DNA of 64,000 bases, taken from NCBI GenBank assembly GCA_964419545.1, contig CAYQQU010000010.1:1-64000 (forward strand), read 5' to 3'. The position numbers and the translations under genes were made by a program. The stretch is from CAYQQU01 sp964419545. Its GTDB lineage: Bacteria; Bacteroidota; Bacteroidia; Chitinophagales; Saprospiraceae. Each line of letters begins with the position of its first letter. Positions within the stretch are counted from its first letter, which is position 1. The notes beneath the pieces are model-generated. The model did no database searches. It saw only the letters and a program-made list of their open reading frames with translations, and had not been told where the DNA came from. This document shows, in pieces, positions 25,481-34,784 of this stretch.

Positions 25481-26596
25481 TCATTCCACTATTTCCATCG
25501 TTGCCCGCCGGTTCTTCTTCCGGTTTTCTTCGGTATCGTTCCCGGTGGCCGGTTCATTTTCGCCGCGGCTTTCCGTAAGGAGGCGGTCGGCGGCGACGCC
25601 CTGTTCTACCAGGAAGTCCAATACGGCCTGCGCCCGCCGGGCGCCGAGGCGTTGGTTGTAGCCGTCGGTCCCTTCGGCGCTGGCGTGGCCCAGCACCAGG
25701 AGTTTGGCGTCGGGGTATTCAACCAGCTGGGCGGCCAATGCAGCCAGCTGTTCGCGGGCGTCGGCGCGCAGGGCGAACGAGTCGAAGTCGAAGAATACGG
25801 GCGCCAGGTTCCATTCCGGCTCCGCCGGCCCGCCTTTGGCGGTGAGGATATCTTCGGCGACGGCCTTTTCGTTGTATTCCCATTTCTCCTTTTCCCTGGC
25901 GGCGTCCGCTTCGGTTAGCAGCGTATCCGCGGGCGCCGCGGAGCGCGCCACGGTGATGTCGTCGATGTAGGCGAAAAAGTGGCCGTAGCCCGGCTCCTGC
26001 GTTTCGGTGGCGTCGTTGGGGAAGAAGTTGCCGATCACGAAGTTTTTGAACGGCCGGTACGCCACGAAAGAGCCCTCCACTTTCGTCCAGGTCTGGGTTT
26101 CGTCATAGAGGGTGACCTCCTCCTGGTGCGTAGCCGGCTGCAGGGCGATGACCCCCGCTTCCGCGATCTCGATGGCGTCGGGCAGAAAGGCGATGCCGAT
26201 GTTGTTGGCGCCGGCGCAGTGGTAGTGCACCCAGAACGAAAAGTCGTACTGCTGCCCGACGGTCAGCGGTTCTTTCAGCGCTCCCTGAATGTAGCCGCGG
26301 CGTTCGGCATCGCCGGAGCCCCCGTACACGTACATCGCCGCTACGTGTTCGCCGGTGCGCGCCCGGAAACGCCAGGCCGAGCCGTACTCGTCGTAAATGT
26401 ACTCATCGACGGTGGTGTAGAGCTTGGGTTGGCCTGCGCTGGGCGAGTTCCAGCCCCGCGCCGCCTCGATGGGGTTGGCCGGTTTCAGCGCTTCATCGCC
26501 GGCCGGCTCTTCAAAGCTGTAGTTGATCACCAGGTTGTCTTGTGCGGAGAGGAAAGGCACTGCCAACAGCAGCAACCAGAGGGGTAGTAAACGCAT
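25481..26596 (-). CDS. Exported OmpA-family protein with N-terminal lectin-like domain
   Basis: This 371-aa protein starts with a signal peptide (MRLLPLWLLLLAVPFLSAQD). Residues about 22-220 form a beta-rich domain opening NLVINYSFEEPAGD, like the carbohydrate-binding jelly-roll modules found before OmpA domains in Bacteroidota. Residues about 255-371 are the OmpA peptidoglycan-binding domain (PVFFDFDSFALRADAREQLA; LGHASAEGTDGYNQRLGARR; TEENRKKNRRATMEIVE). It is likely an outer-membrane or periplasmic protein that grips the cell wall. The sugar-binding reading of the N-terminal part is an inference from fold-like sequence, without recognisable ligand residues. Confidence 0.85.
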   Translation of the reverse strand: MRLLPLWLLLLAVPFLSAQDNLVINYSFEEPAGDEALKPANPIEAARGWNSPSAGQPKLYTTVDEYIYDEYGSAWRFRARTGEHVAAMYVYGGSGDAERRGYIQGALKEPLTVGQQYDFSFWVHYHCAGANNIGIAFLPDAIEIAEAGVIALQPATHQEEVTLYDETQTWTKVEGSFVAYRPFKNFVIGNFFPNDATETQEPGYGHFFAYIDDITVARSAAPADTLLTEADAAREKEKWEYNEKAVAEDILTAKGGPAEPEWNLAPVFFDFDSFALRADAREQLAALAAQLVEYPDAKLLVLGHASAEGTDGYNQRLGARRAQAVLDFLVEQGVAADRLLTESRGENEPATGNDTEENRKKNRRATMEIVE

Positions 26597-26705
26597 GGTT
26601 TATTGGGTTGAGTGAAAGAAAGTTTGTTCCATATAAAGTTCTGAAATATTTTTGGAACGGACAAATAAGTTCCGGCCAATTCTTTAACCCGTAATCAGTT
26701 CATTA

Positions 26706-27416
26706 ATGAAATCGCTGAACTTGAGCAGTTTTAACCTTACTATTTTGGCTTTGGCCGGACGGTTCCGCCGGCCCCTCAACCTCCTGGTCTTCGACCTCGA
26801 CGGCACGCTCGTCGACTCCCGATACGACCTTGCCGACGCCGTCAATTACGCCCTCGAACGCCTCGGCCGGCCGCCGCTCGGGTATGACGCCATCCCGCCC
26901 CTGCTGGGCAGCGGCCTGACCCATCTGTTGCAAAATGCCCTGCAAAACGAAGATCCGGCGTTGCTGCAGAGCGCCCGCGCCTACTTCGATTCCTACTACC
27001 GAAACAACTACACCCGCAAGACGATCTGCTATCCCGAAGTGCCCGAAACCTTGTCCTACTTCGCCGGCAAAAAGAAGGCCGTGCTCAGCAATAAAGCCCA
27101 CCCTTTTACCTGCGGGATCATTGCCGGCCTCGGATTGACGGACCAATTCGACCTGGTGCTGGGCGCCCGGCCGGAGCGTTTTCCGCTGAAGCCCGACCCG
27201 GCCGCTTTGCATTACCTGTTGTCCGAACTGAAAGTAGCGCCGGAACACGCCCTGATGATCGGCGATTCCACCCATGATATCGAAGCCGGTCGCGCGGCAG
27301 GTATGGCTACCTGCGCCGTTACCTACGGCTATCGCCCGGCGGAAGTGCTGGCCGCCGCCGAACCCGACCTGATGATCGACCACTTGTCGGAGCTGCGCGA
27401 ACGGATACCGGGGTAA
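26706..27416 (+). CDS. HAD-superfamily phosphatase, phosphoglycolate phosphatase-like
   Basis: This 236-aa HAD hydrolase has motif I at LLVFDLDGTLVDS (residues about 26-38, nucleophile aspartate and acid aspartate). Motif II falls near KKKAVLSNKAHP, a lysine at FPLKPDPAALHYLL, and motif III at ALMIGDSTHDIEAGRAAG. The helical cap follows motif I, as in the Gph/PGMB group. Gph clears 2-phosphoglycolate, but these motifs alone do not fix the substrate. About 25 residues precede motif I, longer than usual, but no later Met is available. It sits among sugar-phosphate genes. Confidence 0.85.
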   Translation: MKSLNLSSFNLTILALAGRFRRPLNLLVFDLDGTLVDSRYDLADAVNYALERLGRPPLGYDAIPPLLGSGLTHLLQNALQNEDPALLQSARAYFDSYYRNNYTRKTICYPEVPETLSYFAGKKKAVLSNKAHPFTCGIIAGLGLTDQFDLVLGARPERFPLKPDPAALHYLLSELKVAPEHALMIGDSTHDIEAGRAAGMATCAVTYGYRPAEVLAAAEPDLMIDHLSELRERIPG

Positions 27417-27571
27417 AGAAGTCCATTTTTACCCCTTATGCGAATTGGATCACAGAACAGGAAAGCGATTGGGGTTATCTTGTTTGCGCCATACCGGGCC
27501 GAAAGGGTGAAACACCACTGACCAGAGGAATATCCAAACGCAAAATCGCAACCACCATAAAACAACTCCTC

Positions 27572-28591
27572 ATGAACCACCGCCCCGACCGCAACCTCGC
27601 CATGGAACTCGTCCGCGTCACCGAAGCGGCCGCCATCTCCGCCGCGCGCCACATGGGCCTCGGCGATAGAGAAGCCGGCGACCAGGCCGCCGTCGACGCC
27701 ATGCGCGCTTTCCTCCGCACCGTGGAGATGAACGGCGTCGTCGTCATCGGCGAGGGCGAAAAAGACGAAGCGCCGATGCTCTTCAACGGCGAACCCGTAG
27801 GCAGCGGCGACGGCCCGGAAGTAGACGTAGCGGTTGACCCGGTAGAAGGTACTACGCTCCTGGCGCTGGGCCGCCCCAACGCGCTGGCCGTCATCGCCGT
27901 CGCCGAGCGGGGCAGCATGTGGGCGCCTGGCGGCTCGTTCTATATGAACAAGATCGTGGTGGAACGCCAGGCGCGGGAAGCCATCGACATCACCCTTTCT
28001 CCTACCGACAACCTGCTGCGCATCGCCGAAGCGCTGGAGCGCGACATTTGCGACCTCACCGTTTTCGTACTCGACAAGCCCCGACACCAGGGGCTTATCG
28101 ACGAGATCCGGCAGACCGGCGCCCGCATTACCCTCCAAACCGACGGCGACGTGATGGGCGCCCTGATGGCGGCTATTCCGGGCGCAGGCGTCGACGTGTT
28201 GATGGGCGTGGGCGGCGCCCCGGAAGGCGTCCTGGCGGCCGCCGCCGTCAAAGCCCTGGGCGGCGGTATGCAGGCTATGCGCGCCCCTCAGCTGGAACAG
28301 GAAAAACGACAACTCAAAACGCAAGGCGTGAACATCCGTGAAGTGCTCACCCAGGATACCCTCGTCAAAGGCGATAACGCCTTCTTCGCCGCCACCGGCA
28401 TCACCCAGGGGGCTTTCCTCGATGGCGTTCACTTCGACCGCCGCGGCGGGGTCACTACCCAAAGTATCGTGATCCGGTCCATGACCGGCTCCATCCGGTA
28501 CATCAAAGGCATCCATCAGCTCACTAAACGCCCGCACCGGAAACCGGAAACGCCCGCCCAGATCGCCCTCGACATCATCGAAGGCAATTGA
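27572..28591 (+). CDS. glpX: Class II fructose-1,6-bisphosphatase
   Basis: This 339-aa GlpX-type enzyme removes the 1-phosphate from fructose 1,6-bisphosphate in gluconeogenesis. Some members also act on sedoheptulose 1,7-bisphosphate. The metal-binding motifs VVIGEGEKDEAPMLFNG and VDVAVDPVEGTTLL are intact, as are the phosphate-binding regions around GAGVDVLMGVGGAPEGVLAA and VKGDNAFFAATGITQG. Length and start (MNHRPDRNLAMELVRVTEAA) agree with the family. A promoter-like TATCTTG lies at 27476-27482 but lacks one T of the consensus. Confidence 0.93.
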   Translation: MNHRPDRNLAMELVRVTEAAAISAARHMGLGDREAGDQAAVDAMRAFLRTVEMNGVVVIGEGEKDEAPMLFNGEPVGSGDGPEVDVAVDPVEGTTLLALGRPNALAVIAVAERGSMWAPGGSFYMNKIVVERQAREAIDITLSPTDNLLRIAEALERDICDLTVFVLDKPRHQGLIDEIRQTGARITLQTDGDVMGALMAAIPGAGVDVLMGVGGAPEGVLAAAAVKALGGGMQAMRAPQLEQEKRQLKTQGVNIREVLTQDTLVKGDNAFFAATGITQGAFLDGVHFDRRGGVTTQSIVIRSMTGSIRYIKGIHQLTKRPHRKPETPAQIALDIIEGN

Positions 28592-28682
28592 TAACATATC
28601 CGTAACCTGATAAATTTTGGACAACAGCGGATTATTTCTAATATGAGCCGAAATAAAGATCTAAAACCGATTGGGTGAGGGG

Positions 28683-28699
28683 CCCGTTTCCAAAACGGG
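28683..28699. repeat. Short hairpin before the HhH pseudogene
   Basis: CCCGTTT (28683-28689) and AAACGGG (28693-28699) are exact complements with a three-base loop, 30 nt before the start of the broken gene. Confidence 0.6.
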
Positions 28700-28728
28700 A
28701 CCGCCATCCTTTTCGCGACCTTTTACTT

Positions 28729-29570
28729 ATGGCCTCATTCCCAACCGAAACCATCCCGTTCTGGGCTGCCCGGAATATCCTTGACTACTTCAACTCGGTG
28801 CGCACCCTCATGGACATCACCGAGGGCCCGATCCAGGACGATCCCCGTGACGGTGTAGGACGCACCATCGGACCGACCATCGCCCGGCGCATCCTCGACG
28901 CCCGCCGGCGACTGCCACTGGAACAGTTCACCGATATCCGGCAAATTGACAATATCCGCGGCATCGGCGAAAACACCATGCAGGACCTGCTCTATACCTT
29001 CGGCCGGCCCGCCGCGGAGTTTTTCCAGGAATTTATGTTCGAAGCGGAGATCATCAGCCGCGACAACTGGGACTTGCTCTTTTTTCAAAAAACCTTCACC
29101 CTTTTCCCCTGCCGCCCCAACCGCAGGTGGCCGGCCGCATGCACGTACACGGCAACAACCTGGACGTAGAGTTTCCGCGCCGGGTGCAGAGTGTCTGGAA
29201 AACGGCTGCTTTTACCCGCATCACCGGCAAGCCCTACACCAGCAACTGGGTGCACTTCACTATCCCCACCCCGGTGAGCGATGATCAGCGTGACCTGGCC
29301 ATCCTCGGCTCGGTGGTGGTGCGCTTCCGGACTTTCTCCCGCAGGGTCTACCTGCACAGCCTGCGCATTTACGACGGGGAACGCCAACTGGCGGCTTACG
29401 ATCGGTATTGGTTCTCGCCCAACGACTGGTACGAGCTGCAGTTCCGCCTGCCTGGACAGCCGCGTATCTAGCTTGGCCTCTCGGTGGCCGTGGGCATCCG
29501 CTTCGAAGGCGAAACCGAACTGGACAATCGCATCGATTTCAGCGCAGCGGGCTTTGATTTCGGAGAATAG
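28729..29570 (+). pseudogene. Broken gene: HhH domain plus DUF6623-like C-terminal domain
   Basis: Frame 1 from the ATG at 28729 reads a helix-hairpin-helix-like segment (ARRILDARRRLPLEQFTDIR then QIDNIRGIGENTMQDL) and loses sense after about 29090. The reading continues in another frame as a beta-rich domain: GRMHVHGNNLDVEFPRRVQS, SNWVHFTIPTPVSDDQRDL, RVYLHSLRIYDGERQLAAYD. An in-frame TAG at 29469-29471 interrupts it before LGLSVAVGIRFEGETELDN and the natural stop at 29568. Relatives, as I recall them, have Trp at the TAG position, so a TGG-to-TAG change fits. The frameshift lies near the T- and A-runs at about 29080-29095. Two independent lesions favour a real pseudogene over a sequencing slip. 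The original function is unknown. Confidence 0.75.
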
Positions 29571-29701
29571 AGCCTGCCTCCGGTTTAACCTATTGTTTTA
29601 CCCTTCGGAAGCGGGAACAGCGATTCGCGGGTGGGCAGTAAGCGTCTCTTAATTCGCAGCGCCGGAGGCGCAAGATATTGGCAGATGGTTTCGAAAGATT
29701 G

Positions 29702-29789
29702 GTGTGTAACACGAGTTCCTCATAAAAAATTTCTGCTGAAAAACACATTTAAGCAATTGATCTTCAACACAAAAAAGGAGTTACACACC
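29702..29789. repeat. 88-bp segment with 10-bp inverted ends (possible miniature element)
   Basis: GGTGTGTAAC at 29702-29711 is exactly complementary to GTTACACACC at 29780-29789. The interior is AT-rich and non-coding. No clear target-site duplication is visible, so mobility is only suggested. Confidence 0.5.
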
Positions 29790-29800
29790 ACAAGGGACTT

Positions 29801-29866
29801 CCGTGTCGGAGGTACGGAATATTCCCTGCATGCCGGCATCTTCCCTATTCCTTACCTCCGGCACGG
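29801..29866. repeat. Inverted repeat with 21-bp arms and inner palindrome
   Basis: Arms 29801-29821 and 29846-29866 pair at 19 of 21 positions. The loop contains the perfect palindrome ATGCCGGCAT (29830-29839). It has no T-tract. The cruciform-like design resembles REP/BIME elements or a recombinase site. Confidence 0.8.
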
Positions 29867-29966
29867 CAATCACGGCGTACAAAATAGGCTGCCGCCAGCT
29901 CGGCCCGCCGGGAAGAGCGCACAACAATGTTTCAAACCGAGAATCGCGGAAGTCGGAAAGAGCGGC

Positions 29967-32030
29967 CTATTTTTTCATCGCCACTACCACCGAGCGCGCC
30001 CCCACCTCACAAAAGAAGCCCGACAGCCGGCGGGCCGATTTGTACTCGCAAAAGTCATTGGGCGAGGGTTGCGCCGTATCGATAATGAGGCGCCAGTGCC
30101 GGTTGTGGAGGTGCGGCAATTCGAAGCGCAGCGGCTCCCAAAAGGCATTGACCATGATGAATAGCTGATAACCGTAGCCCGCGCTGGCCAGGTGATACGA
30201 TAAGGCATGCGAATCGCCCCCCCAATCAACGCGATTGAGCTGCGTGCCGTGCAGGCTGAACTGGGTATCGCGGATACCTGCGGGCGACATCCAGTAATGG
30301 TTTTTCTGGAAGAAGTCGTGCGACAGGTTAAACTGGATGAGCTTCTGCACGAAGCGCAACATCCCTTCTTCTTTTTCGACTGCCGACCAGTCGAACCAGG
30401 CCAGCTCGTTATCCTGACAATAGGCGTTGTTGTTGCCGTGCTGCGTGCGGCAAATTTCGTCGCCCATCAGCAGCATGGGCGTGCCCTGGGAGCACATCAG
30501 AATGGTGAAGAAATTTTTGATCTGCCGGGTGCGCAGCGCGTTGATCCCGGGATCACTGGTCGGTCCTTCCGCCCCGCAGTTCCAGCTGTGATTGTCATTA
30601 TGGCCGTCGCGGTTGCCTTCGCCGTTGGCCAGGTTGTGTTTTTCGTTGTATGAAACCAGGTCGTTGAGCGTAAACCCGTCGTGGCAGGTAACGAAATTGA
30701 TGCTGCGGTTGGGATTGCGCAGCACCGATCCGAAAAGGGAAGGGCTGCCGGCGATCGCTTCCGCAAAATCACCGATCGAGTGCTGATCGCCTTTGACGAA
30801 CCGGCGCACCACGTCGCGGTAATGGCCGTTCCATTCGGCCCATTTGTCCCCGACGAACGACCCCAGCTGGTAGGTGCCGACGTCCCAGGCCTCCGCGATA
30901 ATTTTGGAAGAAGCGAGCACCGGGTCGGATTCGATCTCCCAGAGAATCGGCGGGTTTTCCATGGGGCGGCCGCGTTCGTCGCGCGACAGGACGGAAGCCA
31001 GGTCGAAGCGAAAACCGTCGACGTGCATTTCCGTCACCCAGTGTCGCAGGCAGTGGCGGATCAGGCGGCGCACCACCGAGTGGTTGCCGTTGAGGGTATT
31101 GCCGGTGCCGCTGAAGTTGCGGTAATAGCGCCGGTCTTCTTCCAACATATAGTAACCGCGGTTTTCCAGCCCCCGGAACGAGAGCGTGGGGCCGTTTTCG
31201 TTCCCTTCGGCCGTATGGTTGAACACCACGTCGAGGATCACCTCAATACCGGCCCGGTGCAGGGCTTTGACCATATCGCGGAATTCGCGGATGAGCTGCA
31301 CCGGGTCGTCGGAAGTCCCGTAGCCGTTGTGCGGCGCGAAGAGTGCGATCGGGCTGTAGCCCCAGTAGTTGGTGAGGTTGGAATTGGGTACGTCGAAAGG
31401 ATCGAACTGCTGCACCGGCATCAGTTCTACCGAGGTGATGCCCAGTTCCTTGAGGTAAGGGATCTTTTCGATGACGCCCCGGAACGTACCCCGCAGCTCG
31501 GGCGCCAGCCCGGAAGAGGGATGCCGGGTGAAGCCCCCCACGTGCAGCTCGTAGATCACCGATTTGGCAAAAGGATGCTTCAGGGGCCGGTCGCCTTCCC
31601 AGTCGTAATCCGCCGGGTCGATAACGACGCTTTTGATTGCAGTGGCGCAGTTGTCGCCGGGCCGCGTCGCGGCTTCCCGGCTGTAGGTGTCGGTAACTAC
31701 GGCGCGGGCGTGCGGATCGATGAGCACTTTGGAGCCGTCGAACCGTAGCCCTTCCGACGGACGGTAAGGGCCATAGACGCGGTAGCCGTACAGCTGCCCG
31801 GCCTGTAAGCCGGGAATATGGACGTGCCAATAATAGAATGTTTTATTGACGTCCGGATCGAGCTGGATAACGTGGGTCGGTTGCGTGTGGTCTTCCCGGT
31901 CGAATAACAACAGGTCTACCGCTTCGGCGTTTTTGGAAAAAAGCGAAAAGTTGACGCCCCGCGGCGTCATGGTTGCACCGAGCGGATAGCTGATGCCGGG
32001 AAGCACGCTGAGTTTGCGAGGCATGGGCAA
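29967..32030 (-). CDS. glgX: Glycogen debranching enzyme GlgX (GH13)
   Basis: This 687-aa glycogen/isoamylase-type debranching enzyme cleaves alpha-1,6 branches of glycogen left by phosphorylase. An N-terminal CBM48-like domain (about 10-110, PLGATMTPRGVNFSLFSKNA) precedes the GH13 barrel. Conserved regions are VILDVVFNHTAEGN, the nucleophile D343 in DGFRFDLAS, the acid E380 in IIAEAWDVG and D451 in FVTCHDGFTLND. Length and order fit GlgX. No other glycogen gene is in the window, so it stands alone here, although the nearby phosphofructokinase and bisphosphatase serve the same sugar-phosphate pool. Confidence 0.94.
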   Translation of the reverse strand: MPMPRKLSVLPGISYPLGATMTPRGVNFSLFSKNAEAVDLLLFDREDHTQPTHVIQLDPDVNKTFYYWHVHIPGLQAGQLYGYRVYGPYRPSEGLRFDGSKVLIDPHARAVVTDTYSREAATRPGDNCATAIKSVVIDPADYDWEGDRPLKHPFAKSVIYELHVGGFTRHPSSGLAPELRGTFRGVIEKIPYLKELGITSVELMPVQQFDPFDVPNSNLTNYWGYSPIALFAPHNGYGTSDDPVQLIREFRDMVKALHRAGIEVILDVVFNHTAEGNENGPTLSFRGLENRGYYMLEEDRRYYRNFSGTGNTLNGNHSVVRRLIRHCLRHWVTEMHVDGFRFDLASVLSRDERGRPMENPPILWEIESDPVLASSKIIAEAWDVGTYQLGSFVGDKWAEWNGHYRDVVRRFVKGDQHSIGDFAEAIAGSPSLFGSVLRNPNRSINFVTCHDGFTLNDLVSYNEKHNLANGEGNRDGHNDNHSWNCGAEGPTSDPGINALRTRQIKNFFTILMCSQGTPMLLMGDEICRTQHGNNNAYCQDNELAWFDWSAVEKEEGMLRFVQKLIQFNLSHDFFQKNHYWMSPAGIRDTQFSLHGTQLNRVDWGGDSHALSYHLASAGYGYQLFIMVNAFWEPLRFELPHLHNRHWRLIIDTAQPSPNDFCEYKSARRLSGFFCEVGARSVVVAMKK

Positions 32031-32135
32031 TAGCTTGGAAGGGAAAGATAACTATTTTTTGCGCAGCCGCCCAAATGAATTCGCAAAGACCGTTTGACCA
32101 AATTCCGGCCTGGCCGTCCCGGACCCAAAATGCCC

Positions 32136-33386
32136 TCATTCCTCGCGCAATGCGATCACCGGGTCGACGTTCGCTGCCCGCAGGCCGGGAATCAGCCCCG
32201 CCAGCAGCCCGGTAATGATCAACACGAAAATAGCGGTAACGGCCGTGGGCAGGTTGATCTCGGGATGATAGAAGAAGGGGCTGGATAGGCCGAAGTTGTC
32301 CATCGCCTGGTGCACGCCTTCGAGAATGAGTACGCCGATGGCCAGACCGCCGTAGCCGGCGAGGCTGGTCAGCAGTAACGCCTCCATCAGGATCATGCCG
32401 ATGATGGAGCCCGGGGTGGCGCCCACCGATTTGCGAATGCCGAATTCCTTGGTGCGTTCCTTCACGATGATCATCATAATATTGCCCACGCCCACGGCGC
32501 CGGCAATGATGGTGCCGATCGCCACCAGCCAGCTGAAACCGCGAATGCCCAAAAAAAGGTTCTGCATGTTGCGGTATTCTTCTTCGACGTTGGCCGAACC
32601 GATGGCGCGACGGTCCTCGGGCGCTACCTGGTGGCGTTCGGCGAACAGCTTCTTGACTTTGTCTTCGATCACCGCCGCGCGTACGCCCGGCTGCGGGATA
32701 AACGCAAAGTAATCGATCTCCTGAGGGCGGCTGAAAGTATTCTGCAGGGTTTCCAGTGGAATATACACGGTTTGCAGGTCGTCGGCGGCATTTTCGCCCC
32801 GCAGGCGGCTGCCGAATACGCCCACCACCAGAAAAGGAACGTCCTGGATCTTGATGTACTGGCCTACCGGATCGGTCCCGCCGGGAAAAAGCACTTCTTT
32901 TACCCGCTCCCCGATGACTGCGATCTTGCGTTTGAATTCGCGATCCTTATGATTGAGAAACCGGCCCTGGCGGATGATCAGCGGCTTGACGTCCAGGAAA
33001 CTGGGGGCAATTCCGTTGACTGAAAAGCTGGCGCTATGCGTTCCGCGCTCAACGGTGCTGCTACCCTGCAAAAAGAGCAGCGGCGCAATGATCCCTACTT
33101 CTGAAACGCCCTGCCGGACAGCTGATTCGTCTTCGTTGGTGAGCTGGATGCGGCGCCCGGGCTGCATGCCTTTGTAGGGCAGGCTGGTCTGCTCCGTCCA
33201 TACAAATACGGCGTTTTTCGCAATGTCAAAATTGGATACCGCCCCGTTCTCCAGGCCGCTGCCGGCCCCCATGAGAATAACCAGCATAAAAATGCCCCAG
33301 GCGACGCCAAAAGCCGTCAATATCGCCCGCAGCCGGTTCGACTGGATGCTTTGGAAAATTTCCTTCCACTTTTCGCGATCAAACAT
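32136..33386 (-). CDS. MacB/FtsX-type ABC transporter permease
   Basis: This 416-aa permease has the MacB layout. The first membrane helix near residues 20-45 (LRAILTAFGVAWGIFMLVIL) is followed by a large periplasmic MacB-PCD domain (about 50-260). Three helices with the FtsX motif come at the C-terminus (VKERTKEFGIRKSVGATPGS). It is a paralogue of the next gene upstream: both start MFDR-KW-EI and share the same plan. No ATP-binding subunit is encoded nearby, so the pair must borrow one. MacB-type permeases move lipoproteins, peptides or drugs or transmit force across the envelope. The cargo here is unknown. Confidence 0.88.
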   Translation of the reverse strand: MFDREKWKEIFQSIQSNRLRAILTAFGVAWGIFMLVILMGAGSGLENGAVSNFDIAKNAVFVWTEQTSLPYKGMQPGRRIQLTNEDESAVRQGVSEVGIIAPLLFLQGSSTVERGTHSASFSVNGIAPSFLDVKPLIIRQGRFLNHKDREFKRKIAVIGERVKEVLFPGGTDPVGQYIKIQDVPFLVVGVFGSRLRGENAADDLQTVYIPLETLQNTFSRPQEIDYFAFIPQPGVRAAVIEDKVKKLFAERHQVAPEDRRAIGSANVEEEYRNMQNLFLGIRGFSWLVAIGTIIAGAVGVGNIMMIIVKERTKEFGIRKSVGATPGSIIGMILMEALLLTSLAGYGGLAIGVLILEGVHQAMDNFGLSSPFFYHPEINLPTAVTAIFVLIITGLLAGLIPGLRAANVDPVIALREE

Positions 33387-33434
33387 GGTGAATTTGATAT
33401 ATGGGGTTTGAAATTTATGGCCCTTTTCTCTTGC

Positions 33435-34679
33435 TTACTTCCTTATGGCTTCCACCGGATGGATCCGCGCCGCCCGCAAGGCCGGGAAAAAGCCCGCCAG
33501 CACGCCGGCCAGCACCAGCACCAATACGGCCGCGAGCGCCACCAGGAGGTTCACCGAAGGATCGGAAAAGTATTCGAGATTGGCGCCGGCCTGACGCAGC
33601 AGATAATTGAGGCCGTAGAGGAGCCCGATGCCGACAGCCAGCCCGAGGTAGCCCGCCACGCTGGTGATCATGACGGCCTCCTGGACGATCATGCCGATGA
33701 TGGACCCCGGCGTAGCGCCGAGCGCCTTGCGGATGCCGATTTCCCGGGTGCGGTCTTTGACCACGATCATCATAATGTTGCTCACTCCCACGATGCCGGC
33801 GATCAGGGTGAAAATTCCGACCAGCCACACAAAGGTCTTGATCGCGAAAAAGAGGCCCATCACCTGGCGGTAGTTATCCTGCTGGTTATGCGACCAAAAA
33901 GCCTGGGTGTCGTCGGGATTGACAAAATGGCGGTTTCTGAGCACCGTCAGTATTCTTTGCTCCAGATCGGCGCCGTCAACGCCCGGTTTGGTGGTGACGG
34001 CGAAAAGCTGAACGCTGCGTTCAGGATTGTACAGGCGCTGAAAGGTAGAAAACGGTATGTACAGGCGTTCGGAAAAGCGCCCGCCCCAGCCGTCGTCGTG
34101 GAAGACGCCGACTACGCGGAAGGCAATGTCGCCGATGAAGATTTCGGCGCCGACCGCCGATTCGACGTCCCCGACGAGCACTTCGGCAACGCGGTCGCCG
34201 ATGACGCATACTTTTCGGGATTGCAGGTTGTCGTTGAGGTTGAGCTTGCGCCCGGCCAGGTAGTCCTGATAGATCTTGATGTTGAAATAATCCCGGCCGC
34301 TGCCGATGACGGCGAAGGCGGAAGATTTGTTGCCGTGCGTGATGTTGAAAGTACCGAAGCCGCCGTTTTCCGGGGCGATGAACTCAAAACCTTCTACGTT
34401 CTCGCGAATGTAATCCAGGTCTTCTTCGGTGAATTCCAGCACCCGGCCGGCGGGCAGCCCCTTGTACGGCAGCGCCGTACGGCCGGTAAAGAACCAGATG
34501 CTGTTGGTGGCGTCGAGCACCATATTGCTGATCACTCCGTTCTGCAGGCCCTGACCGGCGCCGAGCAACAGCACCAGCATGAGAATGCCCCAGAAAACCC
34601 CGAAAGCCGTGGCCAGGGTGCGCCATTTGTTTTTCTGAATGGTATCCAGGATCTCCTGCCATTTGTCCCGGTCAAACAT
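33435..34679 (-). CDS. MacB/FtsX-type ABC transporter permease (paralogue)
   Basis: This 414-aa permease is parallel to the gene at 32136-33386. The first helix is in WRTLATAFGVFWGILMLVLL, then comes the periplasmic domain, and then VKDRTREIGIRKALGATPGS with the three closing helices. The two genes lie 48 nt apart in the same direction and probably make a heterodimeric permease. The upstream 105 nt before the DUF4870 gene show no clear promoter. Confidence 0.88.
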   Translation of the reverse strand: MFDRDKWQEILDTIQKNKWRTLATAFGVFWGILMLVLLLGAGQGLQNGVISNMVLDATNSIWFFTGRTALPYKGLPAGRVLEFTEEDLDYIRENVEGFEFIAPENGGFGTFNITHGNKSSAFAVIGSGRDYFNIKIYQDYLAGRKLNLNDNLQSRKVCVIGDRVAEVLVGDVESAVGAEIFIGDIAFRVVGVFHDDGWGGRFSERLYIPFSTFQRLYNPERSVQLFAVTTKPGVDGADLEQRILTVLRNRHFVNPDDTQAFWSHNQQDNYRQVMGLFFAIKTFVWLVGIFTLIAGIVGVSNIMMIVVKDRTREIGIRKALGATPGSIIGMIVQEAVMITSVAGYLGLAVGIGLLYGLNYLLRQAGANLEYFSDPSVNLLVALAAVLVLVLAGVLAGFFPALRAARIHPVEAIRK

Positions 34680-34784
34680 AAGGGAAGATTGAAATGACCC
34701 CGTCTACTGCGTATCCGGGTAAATAATTTCATAAAGGCAATCAACCGGCGGCTGTTCTCTCATCGGCCATCCTGCTTTCGCGTT

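Larger units (their letters stand above)
29571..29966. other. 396-nt intergenic region with two inverted-repeat structures
   Basis: No gene is supported. The region holds an 88-bp segment bounded by GGTGTGTAAC inverted ends (29702-29789) and a 66-bp hairpin (29801-29866). Between the pseudogene and glgX it looks like an insertion-prone spot. Confidence 0.6.

Noticed and set aside
29631..30164. 177-codon plus-strand ORF between the pseudogene and glgX
   Set aside because: It runs through inverted repeats and into the antisense of glgX with no protein-like features.
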